Below are positions 15,202 to 17,863 of a stretch of DNA of 17,863 nt, in pieces (the stretch's first letter is position 1; the number at the start of each line of letters is the position of its first letter). The stretch spans positions 1 through 17,863 of the forward strand of contig JALOAM010000051.1 in assembly GCA_023228765.1 (NCBI GenBank). The letters are read 5' to 3'. The position numbers were made by a program, and so were the translations under genes. The DNA comes from Dehalococcoidia bacterium. Its GTDB lineage: Bacteria > Chloroflexota > Dehalococcoidia > UBA2979. The notes below the pieces were generated by a model that searched no databases, had not been told where the DNA came from, and saw nothing but the letters and a program-made list of their open reading frames with translations.

Positions 15202-15618
15202 ATGCCCCGAGGCAAGAAGATCGACCTGCCGGACACCCTGAAGCGCTCGCCGAAGCACGCACAGGAGATCTACCGGGAGACGCTGCAGTCCGCCCATGAG
15301 ACCTACGAGGGCGACGAGGAACGCGCGCACCGCGCGGCCTACGCAGCGGTGAAGCACTCGTACAAGAAGTCCGGCGACAAGTGGGTCGAGAAGGACCGCA
15401 AGGGTCCCTCGGACGCCCAGGCCGCCCGAGGCCCGAACTCCTCGCCGTCCTCGCGCGAGAGCACGAAGAAGACCAGCGGTGGTCGCGTGGACGACGAGGG
15501 CCAGACGAAGGATGAGCTGTACGAGCGTGCGAAGAAGCTCGATGTCCCGGGCCGCAGCAAGATGAACAAGGAAGAGCTGGCCGTCGCCGTCCACGAGGCA
15601 GGGACGACGAAGCGCTAG
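15202..15618 (+). CDS. ChaB-domain protein with a Rho-N/SAP-like C-terminal segment
   Basis: This 138-residue basic protein has a strong AAGGAGG site (15190-15196) before ATG 15202. Residues about 1-65 match the ChaB domain: LPDTLKRSPKHAQEIYRETL followed by AHETYEGDEERAHRAAYAAV and the basic stretch KHSYKKSGDKWVEK. A charged linker leads to residues about 102-135, TKDELYERAKKLDVPGRSKM plus NKEELAVAVHEA, a helix-turn-helix-like pattern seen in Rho N-terminal/SAP-type nucleic-acid-binding modules. ChaB was named for its neighbourhood to the cation transporter ChaA, but its role is poorly known. It lies inside the glycan region but has its own leader, so a functional tie to heptose is not implied. 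It converges on the minus-strand GT9 with seven bases between stops. Confidence 0.8.
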   Translation: MPRGKKIDLPDTLKRSPKHAQEIYRETLQSAHETYEGDEERAHRAAYAAVKHSYKKSGDKWVEKDRKGPSDAQAARGPNSSPSSRESTKKTSGGRVDDEGQTKDELYERAKKLDVPGRSKMNKEELAVAVHEAGTTKR

Positions 15619-15625
15619 CGATGAG

Positions 15626-16645
15626 CTAAGCGACCATCGCCGGGACCGCCGCCAGCACCTCGCGCACCGTCGGTGGTGGCGTGGCGACTCCGCCGTCGGG
15701 CCGGCCATCCCCGACCGCCCGGTGCAGCCCTCGGTCCGAGGGCGCCCATCGGGCGCGGTCGGAGCCCGTGAAGATCACCACGCTCGGTACGCGCAGCGCC
15801 GCAGCGAGGTGCGACGGTGCGCTGTCGTTCGTGACGACGAGCGACGCACCCCCGACCGTCGCGGCGAGCGTGCCGATGCTGGTGCGTCCGGTGAGGTCCA
15901 CGATCGGCGCTTCCGCCTGTGCACGGACCTTCTCGTTCACGGAGCGGTCGACCTCGCTCCCCGTGAGCACGATTGCATGCCCGGCGGTGGCGAGCGTGTC
16001 TGCCACCGCGGCGAAGCCTTCAGCGGACCAGCGCCGGTCTGGCCCTCGCCCGCCCGCATGCACCACCACGTACGGGGCGCCGGATGGCAGCCCCGCCGCG
16101 TGGAGCGCCCGGGTTGCATCGGCGTGCTCCGCCTCGCTCACGGGGAACTCCAGCCTCGCGTCGAGGTCGGTCGCACCGAGGTGCTCGGCAAGCATGAGCA
16201 GCCGTTCGACCTCGGAGCGGTCGCGGGGATAGGGGAGGAAGCCGGGCACGGAGGAGCCTTCGTCCGGTGCGAAGCCGGCGTGCGCCTCGGCGGGGGTCGC
16301 GACGACGAAGCCGTTCGAGGCGCGTCCATCGCCGTGCATCTGCACGGCCAGTACGAAGCGCCGATGCGCCGCCTGGAACTCGTACTCGTGCGCCCTCGAC
16401 CGGTCCGGCTCGCGCTCCCCGATGCCCGGCCAGCCGGGGAATGGGATGAAGTCGTCGAGGTACGCGGGGAACCGCGTCACGAGCTCCTCCGCCCACGGGA
16501 GCCCGATGAGCGAGATCCGGTTGGCCGGATGGCTGCGTTTCAGCGCGCGGATCGCGGGGATCGCGCAGATCAGGTCGCCGAGCTGCAGCGCCCGGAACAC
16601 CCCGACCGCACGGAACTCGGCGTGGCCGGTCGATGGCAACGTCAT
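15626..16645 (-). CDS. GT9-family glycosyltransferase (third, minus-strand paralogue)
   Basis: This 339-residue GT9 protein has the N-terminal motif VFRALQLGDLICAIPAIRAL, the central YVVVHAGGRGPDRRWSAEGF and the donor-site TNDSAPSHLAAALRVPSVV. It is more distant from the two operon GT9 proteins and lacks their cysteine motif, so it may use a different acceptor or sugar. The start is ATG 16645, preceded on its strand by GGGGGTG; a short upstream open frame overlaps this start as ATGA. It is transcribed against the ChaB gene and away from the SDR at 16948. Membership of the same glycan pathway is inferred from location and family. Confidence 0.87.
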   Translation of the reverse strand: MTLPSTGHAEFRAVGVFRALQLGDLICAIPAIRALKRSHPANRISLIGLPWAEELVTRFPAYLDDFIPFPGWPGIGEREPDRSRAHEYEFQAAHRRFVLAVQMHGDGRASNGFVVATPAEAHAGFAPDEGSSVPGFLPYPRDRSEVERLLMLAEHLGATDLDARLEFPVSEAEHADATRALHAAGLPSGAPYVVVHAGGRGPDRRWSAEGFAAVADTLATAGHAIVLTGSEVDRSVNEKVRAQAEAPIVDLTGRTSIGTLAATVGGASLVVTNDSAPSHLAAALRVPSVVIFTGSDRARWAPSDRGLHRAVGDGRPDGGVATPPPTVREVLAAVPAMVA

Positions 16646-16731
16646 CGTGACACCCCCAGCAGCTCCCGCTGGAGGCCGCCCGTCCGCAGCGCTGCGATCC
16701 GCTCCATGCGAGGAAGGAGGGCGTCGCTCAC
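16642..16731 (-). CDS. Candidate 29-residue upstream mini-ORF overlapping the third GT9 start
   Basis: On the minus strand a GTG at 16731-16729 opens a frame of 29 codons plus stop. Its TGA (16644-16642) overlaps the ATG of the GT9 gene as ATGA, the same geometry as the operon junctions nearby. The frame is closed by an upstream TGA, so it is not the end of a long gene. The peptide is leucine- and arginine-rich and I do not recognise it; there is no strong ribosome-binding site. It could be a translationally coupled leader peptide, a remnant of a lost gene, or chance. Confidence 0.22.
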   Translation of the reverse strand: MSDALLPRMERIAALRTGGLQRELLGVSR

Positions 16732-16947
16732 TGTCGCATCCCGTCAGCCGCCCCCGATCAGTGCCGGAGCCGGCAGGCTGTCACCCCGAGGGCGACGAAG
16801 GCGCAACGCGGCGGGGGTGCCCATTGCGCGGACGCGACGAGGCGGCTCGATAGCAAATCCTCGACGAGGTGAGGCGGCCGTTACGAAGTTGAAGCGGCGT
16901 CGCTCCTACTGTCGTCCAGCGGCGGTTGTGCTGCTCGGAGAGAACAG
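16646..16947. other. Divergent intergenic region (third GT9 / SDR) with a short palindrome
   Basis: This gap of about 300 bp separates divergent genes. It contains the mini-ORF near the GT9 start, the near-palindrome TGCCGGAGCCGGCA at 16762-16775 (6-bp arms, 2-base centre), and an inverted repeat GCGCAA 16801-16806 with TTGCGC 16824-16829. A TANNNT-type hexamer TACTGT (16907-16912) lies about 35 bp before the SDR start, without a convincing -35. The palindrome is a reasonable operator candidate between divergent promoters. No RNA gene or mobile-element remnant was recognised. Confidence 0.4.
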
Positions 16948-17694
16948 ATGGCCAACGCACCCTGGCAGGACGTGGACTTCGATGGCGCAGTGATCCTGAT
17001 CACCGGCGCCGCGAGCGGCCTCGGGCGAGAGACCGCCGGCCTCCTGGCAACCCTCGGCGCGGACGTCGTCCTCGCGGATGTCAACGCCGACCGGGCGGAG
17101 GGCACCGCCGCTGCACTTCGCGAGGACGGATACCGGGCGACCACGCTGCATCTCGATGTCTCCGACCCCGATGCTTGCGACCGCGCGGTCGCCGACCTCT
17201 TCGCGGATCGTGGACGCCTTGACGCGCTGATCAACGCGGCAGGTGTCGACGTGACCGCACCGGCCATCGACATCAGCACGCAGGACTGGCGCCGCATCAT
17301 GGGTGTGAACCTCGACGGGCCGTTCTGGCTCAGTCGCGCCGTGCTGCCGGTGATGCGTGAGCAGGGCGGTGGCCACATCGTGAACATCGCGTCGACGGCC
17401 GCGAAGCGGGCGTGGGCGAACGCCGCCGCCTACCACGCCAGCAAGTGGGGACTCCTCGGCCTCAGTCACGCCCTCCACGTGGAGGGGCGCGAGTACGGGG
17501 TGAAGGTGACGGCCATCGTCGCGGGAGGGATGCGCACGCCGTTCGTTTTCGACCGCTTCCCGGACCTTGACCCCGGACTGCTGCAGGACCCCGCGTGTGT
17601 GGCGCAGACCATCCTGTTCGCGCTGTGCCAGCCGCGCGAGACCGTCATCCCCGAGCTGACCGTGCTACCGATGCGGGAGACCTCATGGCCCTAG
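16948..17694 (+). CDS. Classical short-chain dehydrogenase/reductase (SDR)
   Basis: This 248-residue NAD(P)-dependent oxidoreductase has the classical SDR layout. It has the cofactor motif TGAASGLG near residues 19-26, LDVSD, the structural motif INAAG, and the catalytic Ser149, Tyr162 and Lys166 (YHASK), with the usual Ser-Tyr spacing of 13. The Asp after the second strand (VVLADVN) suggests NAD(H) rather than NADP(H). The start is ATG 16948 after GGAGAGA. It overlaps the next glycosyltransferase gene by 10 bp, so the two are co-transcribed, and it may make or modify a sugar or lipid for the surface glycan; the substrate is unknown. It is not the heptose epimerase HldD, which is a longer extended SDR with a GGxGFIG-type motif. 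Confidence 0.88.
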   Translation: MANAPWQDVDFDGAVILITGAASGLGRETAGLLATLGADVVLADVNADRAEGTAAALREDGYRATTLHLDVSDPDACDRAVADLFADRGRLDALINAAGVDVTAPAIDISTQDWRRIMGVNLDGPFWLSRAVLPVMREQGGGHIVNIASTAAKRAWANAAAYHASKWGLLGLSHALHVEGREYGVKVTAIVAGGMRTPFVFDRFPDLDPGLLQDPACVAQTILFALCQPRETVIPELTVLPMRETSWP

Positions 17695-17863
17695 ATCGAG
17701 CGCCGGATACGATCGCCTTCTTCCAGCCGCAGCGTTCGGAAGCGTGCCCGCCGAGGCTGCTCGACATACTCATCCCGACATGCAACCGCTCGGCAGCCCT
17801 CGCTGCGACGCTCGCGACGTTGACCGCGCAGACGTACCGAAACTTCCGCGTCGTGATCGCCGA
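17685..17863 (+). CDS. GT2-family glycosyltransferase, N-terminal part (runs off the window)
   Basis: ATG 17685 overlaps the last 10 bases of the SDR gene and is preceded by a GGGAGA site. The frame stays open to the window end, giving about 59 residues. After a 26-residue hydrophilic lead it shows the GT-A start typical of family 2: DILIPTCNRSAALAATLATL, then TAQTYRNFRVVIA. The DxD metal motif and the acceptor region lie beyond the window. It extends the glycosyltransferase cluster to the right. The family call is good, but the sugar specificity is unknown. Confidence 0.75.
   Translation, partial: MALDRAPDTIAFFQPQRSEACPPRLLDILIPTCNRSAALAATLATLTAQTYRNFRVVIA

Noticed and set aside
16948..17694. 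SDR considered as the missing heptose epimerase HldD
   Set aside because: HldD is an extended SDR of about 310 residues with a GGxGFIG-type motif. This protein is a 248-residue classical SDR with TGAASGLG.
1..17863. tRNA, rRNA, CRISPR arrays, insertion sequences, phage or toxin-antitoxin genes
   Set aside because: Gaps between genes are short and were read on both strands. No cloverleaf signature, regularly spaced repeat, transposase or phage-type gene was seen.

Overview
The window is a very GC-rich, densely coded bacterial segment with no rRNA, tRNA, CRISPR array or insertion sequence that I could find. The gene set suggests a high-GC bacterium of the Actinomycetota or Chloroflexota type. 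It includes an F420-type luciferase-like oxidoreductase, a PbpA/RodA-like cell-wall pair fused into one chain, a RodZ-C-type membrane protein and a ChaB protein, and I see no outer-membrane gene. The phylum is an inference and is not settled by the sequence.

Left part (1-3468, plus strand): the tail of an unknown gene, an F420-dependent LLM-class oxidoreductase, a type II NADH dehydrogenase-like flavoprotein with an unusual N-terminal extension carrying an FPASD motif, and an SRPBCC-fold protein. Middle-left (3472-7590): a minus-strand 913-residue fusion of a SEDS glycosyltransferase (FtsW/RodA) with a class B penicillin-binding transpeptidase. It is divergent from a two-TM protein with a RodZ C-terminal-like (DUF4115) domain, which is followed by an 82-residue tail-anchored small protein. 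This block looks like peptidoglycan elongation or division machinery.

Centre (7814-15104, plus strand): six genes joined by five stop/start overlaps of 4 bp or less. They encode a GT9 heptosyltransferase-like protein, a GT4, a GT4 fused to a GmhA-type sedoheptulose-7-phosphate isomerase, GmhB phosphatase, bifunctional HldE kinase/adenylyltransferase, and a second GT9. Together they contain every enzyme needed to turn sedoheptulose 7-phosphate into ADP-D-glycero-D-manno-heptose, plus four glycosyltransferase domains to use it. The epimerase HldD is not in the window.

Right part (15202-17863): a ChaB-domain protein with a Rho-N-like C-terminus, a third GT9 on the minus strand, a roughly 300-bp divergent intergenic region holding a candidate mini-ORF and a short palindrome, a classical SDR, and the start of a GT2 glycosyltransferase that runs off the window. 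The cluster therefore probably continues to the right as a surface-glycan locus.

The most noteworthy items are the single-chain SEDS-PBP, its divergent RodZ-like partner, the GT4-GmhA fusion, and a complete ADP-heptose operon in what may be a bacterium without LPS.
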